Shown piece by piece: positions 10,741 to 20,731 of a DNA stretch of 64,000 nucleotides. The DNA is from Cyanophora paradoxa (Eukaryota; Glaucocystophyceae; Cyanophorales; Cyanophoraceae). Under the pieces are notes generated by a model. The model had not been told where the DNA came from and did not search any database. It saw nothing but the letters and a program-made list of their open reading frames with translations. The position numbers and the translations under genes were made by a program. The stretch is from NCBI GenBank assembly GCA_004431415.1, contig QPMI01000034.1, positions 30,753 to 94,752 of the forward strand. Reading direction: 5' to 3'. Each line of letters starts with the position of its first letter. The stretch's first letter is position 1.

Positions 10741-13700
10741 TCAGCTGGCGGCGGCGACGAGGCGGGCGGCGGCGGCGGCGGCGGAAGCGGCGGAGCGGCC
10801 GCTGACGCTGCTCCACGGCCGCACGGCGTCGACCGAGCCCCGGCGCTCGTCGGGCCCCGCCGCCCCGCCCCCTCGGCCCCCGCCGCCGCCGGCGCGGGCT
10901 GCACCAGAACCGCCGGTGGCGCGGGCGCAGGACGGACGAAGGGGGCGGCCTGCTGCCGGGAGGGTTGGGGCGGCGGGCGGCCGGGGCGGAGGACGGAGGG
11001 CGGGGCGGCGATCGATGCGGGATGCGAGAGGGCGGCGTGCGGGGCGGGGAACGCGGGCCGCGTGGGAGGGAGCGGGGCGCGGGCGGCGGAGGCGGGGGCC
11101 GGGCTGCGGGGCGGCTCGGGCGGGGCGAGAGGGCGGGCGGGAGCGGGGCGGCCCCTCGAGGCCCCAGACGGCCTGCAGGGAGGGCGCGGAGACGGCGTGC
11201 CGCAGCGGGCTCGGCTGCTGCAGCGACGGCCGCCGCGCCGGCACGCCGCCCCGCAGCGAGTCTGCGCGGCGGCGTCAGCGGGCGTGATGGGCCGGGGCGC
11301 GCGGAGCGGGCGCGCGCGCCTGGGAGAGCGGGCCGCGTGGGAGGAGCGGGGCGTGGAGGGCGGCGGGGGCGGCGAGGGAGTCGAGGAAGACCGAGGGCGG
11401 GGCGGAGTCGAGCGCCGCCGGGGAAACGCGGGGCGGCGCCCCGAGGCGAGCCGCGCGAGGGCGACGGCGGCAGCGCCGGGGCCCCGCGAGGGGCGCGGAA
11501 GCGCGGGAGCACGGGGACGCCGCCGCGGGATGCGGGGGCCGGGGAGGGCGGGCGGAGGCGGGGGCGGGCGTGCGCGGGCGCGGGCGGCGTCGGCGGCGAG
11601 GGCGCGGATGGCGGCGGCGCCGGCGGGGGCGGGCGGGGGGGCGGGGCCGGGCGGGGCGGGGCCCGTGGGAGGAGGCGGCGCGGAGGCGGGGGCGGTGAGG
11701 TCGCCGAGGCCGTAGAGGGAGCCCGTGCTCGCCGGCCGCGACGGCCCGCCCGACTCCGACGCGGCGCCGGGGAGGCCCTCGGGTTGATCGGGGCGGGGCG
11801 GGCGGTGCGGCGGCGGGGGCGGCCCCGCCGGCCCCGATCTCGGCGGCCAGGAGGGAGGCCTCCCCGAGCTCCGCCGCCATCCTGCGCGCCCCCGCGGCGC
11901 CGTCAGACAGTGTGCTCGTAAGTGGCAGGGGCCGGGGGCGGGGCGGGCCTGGCGGCGGCGGAGCGCCAGGCGCTGCGGCGCTGGTCGGGGTCCAGCATCG
12001 AGCGCGGCGAGGGCGCCCGCCACGCGCTCTCCCGCGCCCGGCCCTCCGGCCCGCCCCCTCCCGCCACAGGGGCGCCCCGAAGCCCCGACGCGCTCCGCCG
12101 CCTCGGGCTCGGGCGTCGCCGGGGGCTGGAGGGAGGGCTGCCGCCAGCCGAGCGGCGGCGGGAGCTCCAGGAGGGGCCCCGGCCCCGCCGGCCCGGCCTC
12201 CTCCTCCACCCCCTCCAGCCCCGTCAGGAAGGCCGCCGGGGCCGCCGCAGGCGGCGCGGAGGGCGGCGCGGCGGGCGCGGGGGCGGGCGCGCGTCGGGGC
12301 GGCGGGCGGGGCGAGGCGCGGGCGGAGCGGGGCGGGGCGGGGAGCGAGCGGCGGGGCGGGCAGGGGTGGGGCGGGGGTCCGGGGAGGCAAGGGAGCGGGC
12401 GCGGGCCGGGCCTTGGGGACCTCCAGGCTCGCCCGCCGGCTCCCGGGGCGCTCGCCGGCGCCGCCAGCGACTGCTTCCGCCGCCGCCGCGCCGCCCGCTC
12501 CCGCGCCCCCGCCCCTCCTCCCGTCCGCGGCGGGGCCGGCCTCGAGCGGAGCCTCGGCCTCGCCGGCGGGGGGCGGGCGAAGGAGGGGAGGCGGTCGATG
12601 GCGAGGTGCTCGCCGGTCGAAGCGGCGTGGAGCCAGGCGCGCAGGGTGGCGGCGTGGCGCCCGGTCCCCTCCGCGGCGTGCTCGAGGAGCTCCTCCCAGA
12701 GGGCCCGCTGCACCGCCTCCTCCGCCACCCCCGGCCCCGCTCCGTGCCCGTGCTCGTGCCCGTGCCCGTGCCCGTGCCCCGCCTTCGGCGACACCTGCCG
12801 CCCCGGCGTCAGGCCCGCGCGGCGAGGCTGGGCTGGGCGGGGCGGGGCGGACGCACGGGGTTCGGGGAGTGCGGGGAGGGGCGGGGCGCTCGGCCTCGAG
12901 GCGCCGCATGCGCGCGTTGACGACGTCGGCGAGCCACGCGTGAAACTCCGCCGCCGCCTCCGCCTCGCTCACCTCCGCCGCCTCCCCCAGCCCCCGCCGA
13001 TGCCCCCGCCCCGGCAGCGGCAGCGAGCTCCGCCGCGAGGCGCCGCCCTGCGCGAGGCGAGCGCGTGAGGGCGGCGGCAAGGGGCGAGGCGGGGGCGGCG
13101 GCTCGCCTCGCGGGAGAGGCCGAGGCTGCGGTCCAGGGCCTGCTGCTGCGCGCTCTTCGCCCTGCGGCGGGTGCGGAGGTCGGCGGGGCGGGGCGGGGAG
13201 GGCGGGGGGCGGGGCGGCGCGTACAGCGTCACGATGCCCATGATGGAGGTGCGCCTCGCGGGGGTCAGCAGGCCGAGCTCCCGGAGCTGCCGTATCGCCC
13301 GCGCGCGGCTGCGGTCGACGTCGTACTTGGGCAGGCCGAGGCGCTCCCGCCGCAGCTCCTCCATCACCTCCCGCGGGTCCCGCATCCACTCCGCCTGCGA
13401 CACGTCCACCTGCGCCACCGCCCCGCCCCGTCAGCACCCGCGGCCTCCCGGCGCGCCCGGGGGCACGGGCGGCGCGCCTTGACGATGGAGGGCCGGCGGG
13501 CGGTCGCCCTCTCGGCGGGGGCGAGCAGGGGCGAGAGGCCGCCGGGCCGCGGCTCCTCTGGCGCCGGCGACTCCAGCTCCGCATCCGAGTAGTCCGCCAG
13601 GAGCACGACCTGCGCCGCCCCGTGAGCCGCACACGGAGCTCGGTGGGCCGGGGGGCGGTTGGGGCGCACGGGGCGTGGCGAGGTCAGAAGCGAGCCGCGC

Positions 13701-13966
13701 CGAGAGGGGCTCAGGTCCTCGCGCGTTGGCGACGCGACGCCGAAGCCCTCGAGCGCGGAGCCGTCCGCATCATCAGTCCGGGCTTCGTCGCCGCTTTGGG
13801 ACGGGTCCACTTCCTGTGACACCTGCACTGCGGGCTCCTCGCGGCTCCCCTCGCTCGCTGCCTCATCCAGGGATATCGAGGGCGGCTGCAGAGTCTCAGT
13901 CTCATCATCTCGCGCCTGCTGCTCCCACTGGCGGAGCGCCTCCTCCTCGTCAGCGTCCCAGCTCAT
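10741..13966 (-). CDS. Large low-complexity protein, function unknown
   Basis: Starts at an ATG at 13966 (MSWDADEEEALRQWEQQARD). Early exons are acidic and Ser-rich. Later exons include an alpha-helical stretch (AQVDVSQAEWMRDPREVMEE, then a basic ARAIRQLRELGLLT) and another with EAAAEFHAWLADVVNARMRR. A His-Gly repeat tract lies near 12.75 kb, followed by VAEEAVQRALWEELLEHAAE. The 3' part encodes a Ser/Pro/Ala-rich tail ending RLVAAAS at 10741. Introns on this strand are C-rich. No known domain could be named; much of the protein looks disordered. Confidence 0.5.
12743..12780 (-). repeat. Coding hexanucleotide repeat (His-Gly tract)
   Basis: Repeats of GTGCCC on the + strand, read on the minus strand as alternating Gly and His (GHGHGHEHGHG). 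His-Gly tracts can bind metal ions; here it may simply be a slippage-prone minisatellite. Confidence 0.6.
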
Positions 13967-14147
13967 CTGCGCATGCCTGGCATATGGATGACACTGTATA
14001 TCAGCTGAAGCTGCCTCAGGGCCTAGATCTGATCGTAACTCAGGAGCCTTGGAGCACGGAGCTGACTCCTCAAAATTGATCTACCCCAACGCTAACGCAC
14101 TGCGTTGCATCCGTCGCTGCAGCTGGCAGTTACCAAGCTACGGCAAA

Positions 14148-15126
14148 ATGAGAGCGCAGCGAAAAGAGCAGCAGACTGCGCTCACAGCTGCGAAGCTGCA
14201 CGTCGCCTCCAGTGCAACAGTCGTCCGGGTGCCCTTCATACGTGCCGATACACGCCCAGCCGAGCCGCCTGAGCGCTGCGGCAGGTGCTGGTGGGCTTTA
14301 GCTTCATATCAGGGCTCCTTTTCGCCATCGGGTGCGTGCTGCCCTTGACGTCGCTTCGGCCCATCGCTTCGCCGGCCTGAACGACCGGCGCATTTGACGG
14401 CTGCCTGCTGTATACCTGACGATCCGCGACGCCTCGCGCAGCGCGGGGATCAACTTCAAATTCCACAGCGGGTATTGGGTCGTAGGCGTCATGTTCACAC
14501 TGGGACTGCTGCTCATGGGCTCGGCCGGTGCGCCGCGCGTCCCTGGTCGACAGTGCAAGCCGCGTACGTGTTGAGCCGGGGCGTGCGCAGTGGTGGCGTG
14601 CCACGGGATCAGCCGGCGGCGGAAGTGGGAGCTGACCTGCTTCGCCTGCGTGACGGGGCTCGTGGCCGCGCTGGAGGCCTCAGCATCGATCTACTGTCTC
14701 TGGGGTGCTCCTCGCCCATCCTCCCGCCTGCCCGCGGCCAACCAACCCCGCCCGCAGCTGTCGCGCACATCGCCGAGTCGCTGCGGCGCCTCGCTGCGGA
14801 GAGTGCGCCGCGCGGACCCCCGATGCGCCCCGCAGCGGGCGGCTGAGGCGGCCGGCAGAGCCGGAGGAGTTCGCAGCGACGTTCAACGGGCAGCCGGTGG
14901 AGGATGCGATCCAGGCGGTGCGGGGCAACCTGGAGTGGACCGCCGCCCTCGGCCTCGCCCTCAGCGTCGCCCAGGTCGCCTCCATCATCGCAGGCCCGCC
15001 CCGCCCGCCCGCCCGCCCCCGTCCCGCCCCGTGCTGACCGCGGGGTCCGCTGCAGGCCTGATGTACCGGCGGGCGATACGGGAAGGGCTCTACGCAGAAC
15101 AGGCGCAGACCGCACAGTGGGTCTAG
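14148..15126 (+). CDS. Four-TM (tetraspanin-like topology) membrane protein, 177 aa
   Basis: Six exons can be placed: 14148-14228, 14285-14331, 14442-14527, 14591-14704, 14859-14993 and 15056-15126. They total 534 nt, exactly 178 codons, with consistent phases. The intron at 14994 has a GC donor; that intron and the one ending at 14441 show CTGAC branch sites. TM segments: VLVGFSFISGLLFAIGAG, YWVVGVMFTLGLLLMGSA, CFACVTGLVAALEASASIYC and TAALGLALSVAQVASIIAGL. A hydrophilic loop (EPEEFAATFNGQPVEDAIQA) lies between TM3 and TM4, as in tetraspanin topology, but no CCG motif is visible, so this is not called a tetraspanin. Function unknown. Confidence 0.65.
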
Positions 15127-15265
15127 CTGCCCCCGTCTCCCCCCTTTCCCCCCTCTTCCCCCCCCCCACCCCACCCCCCCCCTTCCTTCAAACTCCTCCG
15201 GCCGGCCTCCCTCCCTCCAGCGCGCACCGGGCCCCGCGTTTCAATGTACAGCTCGTTCGAGGCCG

Positions 15266-16206
15266 CTACTGCTCGGGGAGGGGCGTGCCCGGGGCGCCGA
15301 TGGCGTCGAGGGTGAGCCAGACGACGTGGGCGTTCTGGATGCGGAGGGTCTGGGCCTGGCGCGGGAGGGCGCCCCACGTCTCCCCGGGCAGGCACAGCTT
15401 CCCCACGTCCGCCAGGAGCTCCGCCAGGGGCACGCCCTCCCGCCGCGCCCGCGCCACGTCCCGCACCACGTACTCCAGGCCCTGGCCCCGCCCCGCACCC
15501 CGCGTCGGCGGAGCGCCCGGCGGACCCCGGCCCGGCGCGCGCCCCCGCTCGAGGGCGCCGGCACCTGTGCGGCGGGGTCGTCGAGGCGGGGCTCGCTCCA
15601 GCCGCGCTCGCGGGCGTCGTGGGGCCGGTAGCGTTCGTGGCGGAGGGCGGCGTAGACGGCGAGGATCCAGCCGTTGCGCGCCACGCACTCCTCGTCGTCC
15701 AGCCGGATGAAGCTGTCCACGCCGTCGTCCCCCGAGCTCAGCTCGTTCCCCGAGATCTCCAGCCGCAGCGCCGGCAGGCTGAAGCCGTGCAGGTACGCCG
15801 CGATGGCCGCCTCGCAGAAGGCGCGCAGGCAGCCGAAGTAGCGCGGATCGCCGCGCCGCGCCTGGCCCGTGTAAGTGTACACGAAAGCCTTTCGGAAGGT
15901 ATTCTCCAGTGCGAGCGTGATAATCTCTCCGGCGTCCTGCGGCGCCGACAGCTCCGCCGCCACCTCGGCTGGCCTCGGTCGCGGTCGAATTGCTATTTGG
16001 AGCGCGGTCGGTATCCGTAGCGTGCTGGTCGGAACAAACTCCGTTCGCGGTAGCAGCCGGCCCTCTAGTCGCCGCGCTCTTGCACGTGCGCGCTCAGAAG
16101 CGCTCGGCCGAGGCGCGCCCGGGCACACCAACGAGCTAGCAAGTGCGCATTGAGAGGGAGCTGAGTTGCGGCCGGCCGCCGGCGCGGGGCTCACGAAGCC
16201 GGGCAT
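15266..16206 (-). CDS. Unidentified protein, possibly organelle-targeted
   Basis: Starts at an ATG at 16206. The first 80 residues are rich in Ala, Arg, Ser and Pro, like a transit peptide. A folded region follows, with ITLALENTFRKAFVYTYTGQ, GDPRYFGCLRAFCEAAIAAY and SFIRLDDEECVARNGWILAV. One intron (about 15495-15570) is removed to reach a last exon starting GLEYVVRDVARARREGVPLA and ending GTPLPEQ. No family is recognised. It converges on the four-TM gene and diverges from eL18 (185 bp between starts). Confidence 0.55.
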
Positions 16207-16212
16207 GTCGAT

Positions 16213-16350
16213 CGCTAGCTAGCCTGGCTGCACTCAAGACTTGTCACGAGCTTACGGTGGTTGCGCCGCTATGTGGCCACTCGGCGGCTATGGCAAGTGC
16301 TTCGGAGCTGCGCTGGCGTTCCGGCGAAGCTGCAGTTTGATCCCCCCTCG
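16213..16350 (+). repeat. Dispersed repeat, copy A, upstream of eL18
   Basis: About 135 bp from the GCTAGCTAGCCTGGCTGCAC block to the GCAGTTTGATCCCC block. It recurs almost perfectly as a reverse complement at about 32161-32304, where only a short insertion of about 7 bp interrupts the match. Copy A lies in the divergent promoter region of eL18. Confidence 0.85.
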
Positions 16351-16390
16351 GCGGGTACAGGAGGTTCATTAGGGGGATACCGGCGAAAAC

Positions 16391-17313
16391 ATGGTGCGGG
16401 CCCGCTCGCGCCCCGCGCAGCCCGGCGAGGCGTCGGGGCGATTCAAGAACACGGACTTACGATGCCCGCCGCGCTTTCCGCGTGCAGGGTGTCGATCTCG
16501 AAGCGGGTGGGCGCAAGAAGAACCAGGGCCGCACGGAGCCCGCGAGCCAGAATGTCTACATTCGGCTCCTCGTCAAGGTTAGCCAGAACGACCCGGAAGC
16601 CCGGGATCCCAAACGGACCTCTCGTCGATCACGCACGCCGTGCTAGTCCTGGCGACAGCAGCGGCCACCTGGCGATATGCGCGACTGCAGCACAAAGCTA
16701 GAAGTCTAGATTACGCTAGCGCACCCCGCAGCGATCCCGTGCATGCCCTGGTCGCTCACGCTCGCCGCAGCTGTACCGCTTCCTTGCGCGGCGCACGGAC
16801 TCCAAGTTCAACAAGATCATCCTGAAGCGCCTGTTTATGAGCCGCGTCAACCGGGCCCCGATCTCGCTGTCCCGGCTCGCCCGCCTCCTGAAGGGCAAGG
16901 GCGACAAGATCGCCGTCATTGTCGGCACTGTGACCGACGACGTGCGCCTCCTGGACGTCCCCAAGCTCACGATCTGCGCTCTGCGTGTCACGGAGACCGC
17001 CCGCGCCCGCATCCTCAAGGCCGGCGGCAAGATCATGACCTTCGACCAGCTGGCCCTTAAGGCCCCCACTGGCGCCAACACCCTGCTGCTCCGCGGCCCC
17101 CGCTCGCGTGAGGCCATCAAGCACTTCGGTGCCGCTGGTGTGCCGCACTCGACTGCCAAGTGAGCTCCCCGCCGCCGCCTCCGCCGCACTCCTCGTGCTC
17201 GCTATTGCGTAGCGCAGCCCTAACGCGTGTTGCGCAGGCCCTACGTTCGCTCGAAGGGCCGCAAGTTCGAGCGCGCGCGTGGCCGCCGTGGCTCGCGTGG
17301 CTTCAAGGTATAA
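16391..17313 (+). CDS. RPL18: 60S ribosomal protein eL18
   Basis: Structural protein of the cytosolic large ribosomal subunit. Four coding exons: 16391-16393 (the ATG alone), 16488-16577, 16771-17159 and 17238-17313, all joined by GT-AG introns in consistent phase. The spliced protein begins [16 protein letters not shown] and contains [40 protein letters not shown] and [20 protein letters not shown]. It ends RGSRGFKV. These match the family along its length, at about 185 aa. The start codon standing alone in its exon is unusual but resolves the family N-terminus exactly. Confidence 0.95.
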
Positions 17314-17570
17314 GCGGGCAGCATCCTCCGCTAGAGACTTGGTCTCCCCATTCGCCAGTTCTGTGCCGCACCGATCCCCCGGGATCTGTCAAATCGTCGA
17401 GGTCCCTCATCTCAGTATTCCGGATGCGAGGCTCGCGTTGGGGCTCGAGGGTTCGGGCGGGTGTTGGGCTGGGGCCTCGCGACGCGACGGGGCCAGCCGC
17501 TCTCCCTTCCTCTTGCTTCTTTCACTTTCGCCCCGCGTTTCCGTCGTCATTTTGGTTTTCCTCTCCCACA

Positions 17571-17713
17571 ACGGTCCGGCTGGTCTAGCGGCGTGCGAAC
17601 ACACGTCGCGTTGGCCTTGCTGATCTAACCCATGTGGGGAACATAAACGGAAAGCAAAAAGCACTTGTGCTCGATTTCTATTGACAGCACGAGTCGTCGT
17701 CTTTCCCACATCA
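17571..17713 (+). ncRNA. Candidate box H/ACA snoRNA, copy 1
   Basis: About 143 nt with two hairpins. The first contains GCGGCGTG pairing with CACGTCGC around a six-base loop (CGAACA), extended by GGTC/GGCC. A purine-rich hinge contains AAAGCA, fitting the H box ANANNA. The second hairpin pairs CTTGTGCT with AGCACGAG. An ACA triplet lies at 17708-17710, near the expected 3' end. A second copy starts 213 bp downstream, with both hairpins conserved and the hinge diverged. H/ACA RNAs guide pseudouridylation. Linkage to a ribosomal protein gene is common for snoRNAs. The class is inference from structure. Confidence 0.45.
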
Positions 17714-17783
17714 TGCCTTTGCAGTATCTGCCCCCCGCTCTCCCAGTTCTGTTTTCTTTCTGGCATGCCGATGCCACCTCGTA

Positions 17784-17927
17784 ACGGTCCGGCTGGTCTA
17801 GCGGCGTGCGAACACACGTCGCGTTGGCCTTGCTGATCTAACCCATACGAGGCACACAAAAAGGAAAGCAAAAAGCACTTGTGCTCGATTTCTATTGACA
17901 GCACGAGTCGTCGTCTTCCCGACAATC
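17784..17927 (+). ncRNA. Candidate box H/ACA snoRNA, copy 2
   Basis: Near-identical to the copy at 17571-17713 in both hairpin blocks (about 60 bp each). The stretch just before the hinge differs (ACGAGGCACACAAAA versus GTGGGGAACATAAAC). The H-like AAAGCA is retained, and ACA at 17922-17924 falls at the matching position. Selective conservation of the stems argues for a functional RNA. Confidence 0.45.
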
Positions 17928-18458
17928 CCCACTGATCTCCCGTCGAAGTCATAGCACTGCCATCTACCTTACCCGCATGCCTAATGCCTAGACCATTGGC
18001 ATCGGACTGCTGGATTTGTATGCAGCGGACGCCGCCCCAGCGCCTGTCAAGTGCACAGTGGGTCTTCGAAAGCCGTGCAGAATTCGAAGGCGCTTAGACT
18101 TGATTCGTCATGAAATACCCTACAGCTGCAGGGATTCAACAAAACAGGCTAGTTGTACGTATACAGAGAACATGAAAATTACAGGAGAGGAAACTGTGAA
18201 TACAAGGGAGAAAGTTCGCCCAAGCTAGAGAAATTGGGGCAGTTAGCTGCAGGCGCTTGAACAATGCCGCGGTGCGAGCGATGTCCGGTCCTTCTTGAGC
18301 AATGACGAGCGAGCTCTTCGATGTCGCATCAGCTGCCCCCCGCCGCCTCCGATCGATCGCGCGCCGCCTCCCGCCTCCGCCGCAACTTGTCAGAGCTGCA
18401 GAAATTTAGACGCGGCTGCGAGCACCAAATTCAGCGGGCTGGTGCACACCTGAAGCTC
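17928..18458. other. Intergenic region, no gene seen
   Basis: Less GC-rich stretch between the ncRNA pair and the 3' end of the next minus-strand gene. Short open frames lack the local codon bias and splice signals. Confidence 0.4.
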
Positions 18459-18937
18459 TTACTTCGCGACAGCGCTGGCGGGCTTCTTGTCGTCGCTGTT
18501 GTAAACGCTGAGGCGGCCCTCGCGCATGACCATCTTGTCCTCGGCGTTCGGTGCCTTAGAAGGCGTCGCCGCTGCGCGTTCGAACTGTCAGAGAGCGGCT
18601 GACAGGAGTAGCTAGCATTAAGCTCCCGCAAAAAGCGCACGTTTCGAGCGCAGGAGCGGGAGCGCCGAGATACCCTGCGCGTGCCGTGAGCACGTCAACA
18701 CGGCGGGGCGCAAAAGCGCCGTGCGTGGCGTACCAGAACGAGCGCCGTGCCTGTGCAGCGACAAGGTGGCACACAAGGCGCGCGGCGTTGCGTTAGCTGA
18801 GAGCCGGCGAGCCGGCATGGCGGCGGCGCTGAGGTGGCGCGGGGCGGCGCAAACGTACCAAGAGCCACGTAGAGCTTCTCCTTCGGGCCATTGGACATGC
18901 TCCACATAAGCGATTGTGTCTTCTTGGCGTCCGCCAT
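18459..18937 (-). CDS. Small protein, function unknown
   Basis: Starts at an ATG at 18937 with MADAKKTQSLMWSMSNGPKE then KLYVALG, followed by a GTACGT donor. A short middle exon probably adds TALVL. The last exon encodes APNAEDKMVMREGRLSVYNS and DDKKPASAVAK before TAA at 18459. The mature protein would be only about 60-75 residues, with one short hydrophobic stretch and a charged tail. No family is recognised. Its start is about 300 bp from the divergent ACTMAP-like gene. Confidence 0.5.
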
Positions 18938-19244
18938 GGCTCTGTGCGGAAAGCTTCCACGTAAGCTCTTTGAGATTGCGATTGGGAGGTTGCTCGCTCG
19001 AGAGCAGCGAGGACGGACCTCGGCGAAAGTGAGCCGTAGCCGGTGCGGGTCCCCCCCCCCCCCCCCCCCCTCGGCCGCGTGTGGCGTGTATTGCAGGCCG
19101 AAGAGAGCTAGCTGGCAGTGCAGCGCGGCCAATCGGCATCGGCGGCCGCGTGTGTTGAACGCTGAGCTGAGCAGCATCGGTCGCTTGAGCGTGACAGCTG
19201 CAGATAGCGGCGAGTCTGTAGCTCACAGCGCCGCGCGCGGTGCG

Positions 19245-20635
19245 ATGGCGCTCCCGGAACGCGGCTGGGGGCTAGCGCTCCTGCCCGCCGCCGTGCCGCC
19301 GCAGTCCGGTCCGACGTGCGGACTCGTCGCCCTCTCTGCGGCCGCGGCCGCGGCCGGGGCGCGGGCGACGCTCAGTGAGGGCGCGCTGGTCGAGCGGGCG
19401 CGCGCCCTCGGCTTCTCGAACGAGGGGGAGATGTTCTCGGCGGCGGAGCTCGCTGCGCTGGGGGCCGCCGTCTACGGCCCGGAGCTCGAAGTCCGCTGCG
19501 CGAGCGAGTGGTCGCCCTCGCTGGTCTGCCGCGAGCTGCTCGCCGGCCGCACTGTGCTTGTCCCGTGCGTCCCCGTGCACCGCTGCACTCCCCGACCCCG
19601 CCGCGCCGCGCCGCGCGCGCGCTGACCGACGGGCCCCCGGGCAGGTACGACGCGGACTACAACAACGAGCCGGCGGTCTTCGGCGGCGCGCGGGCGCACT
19701 GGTGCCTCCTCGCGGGGCTGCTCCTGCCCCTCGAGGACCCGCAGCTGGAGGGGCTCGCCCTGCGGCCCAACCCGCTCAGCGACCTCGTGCTCGACGTACC
19801 CCTCCACGATGGCGGCCCCTCCGCACCACCTGCCGACCTCCCGCCCCTCCCTCCGCCTGCCCCCGACCGCCACCCGGCGCCCCCCAACTCCCAGCCCCCT
19901 CGGCCCGCTGCGGAACGGCCCGGCGGTGCCGGTGCCGGCGGGGCGGGGCCGGAGGGCGGCGTCGGCGATGGGGAGGGCGGGCGGCGGGGGGTGCGGGGCA
20001 TGATCGACTGGTGGAACGCCTCTTCTTCCTCCTCCTCCGGCAGCCGCGCCCCTGTCCCCCGCCCCGCCCCCGCCCCGCCCCGCCCCGCAGGCCGCCCCGG
20101 CCAACGGGAGGGGCCCTCGAGCCGCCCCCCGCGCAGCCCGCCCGGCCTCGGGTGCCTCCGCGGGGGCGGGGCGGCGGGCGGGCCGGCCGGGACGTGGGCT
20201 CGACGCTGCTGCGGTGGCTGCGGCAGGCGGGGGCGCCCGCGGGAGGCCCACGTGGTGGCCCTGCACGGCCGCACCGCCCACGCCGCCGTCTGGCGCCTCG
20301 CCGCGCTGCACGAGTCCAACGCGAGCCTGCGGGCGGCGCGGCGGGACCGCCTCGAGGCCGGCCGCTTCCGCATCCCCGGCGACCTCGCCGCCCTCCGCGG
20401 CCACGCCGTACTTTGCGGCCGGCCCTCCGACCCTCCTCCCCACGAGCCCCGGGCCCCACCGTTGGGCTCTCCTTCCGCCGCGCCCCACGCGAGCCCCGCT
20501 CCGCAGCCCGTCCCCAGCGGCACCGGCAGCCAGCAGACGGCTAGCCCCGGGGGGCGTAGGTGTAGCACAGGTCAGCATCAAACATGCACTAGATCTAGGT
20601 CAGAGGCAGCAGAGGAAAAGCTTTCAAATGCCTAG
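19245..20635 (+). CDS. Actin maturation protease-like (C19orf54/ACTMAP family)
   Basis: Exon 1 (19245-19564) begins MALPERGWGLALLPAAVPPQ and carries SGPTCGLVALSAA, with the expected catalytic Cys, then GFSNEGEMFSAAELAALGA. Exon 2 (from 19645) gives YDADYNNEPAVFGGARAHWC, with the family's Y-D-x-D-x-N-x-E-P and the catalytic His of A-H-W. A later exon carries HVVALHGRTAHAAVWRLAAL, then HESNASL, matching the family's C-terminal block. Animal ACTMAP removes the acetylated N-terminal residue from actin; the same role is inferred. The middle (about 19800-20210) is low-complexity and contains introns whose borders are unsure. The exact stop (20540-20635) is uncertain. Confidence 0.75.
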
Positions 20636-20731
20636 AGATGATTCGAAGAAACGCGCGCAAAAGGGCCTAGGAAACGAGCGAATTCGAAGGGGGTTAAGGG
20701 ATGGAAGAGGGCGCCACGGGCGAGCAATCAA

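Noticed and set aside
10953-12943. Long plus-strand ORFs opposite the low-complexity gene
   Set aside because: They are Gly/Arg/Ala-rich shadows of the minus-strand exons and introns, with no splice signals of their own.
17407-17952. Minus-strand ORF of 181 residues with an internal repeat
   Set aside because: It is explained by the duplicated ncRNA-like block on the other strand; the repeated peptide follows the DNA repeat.
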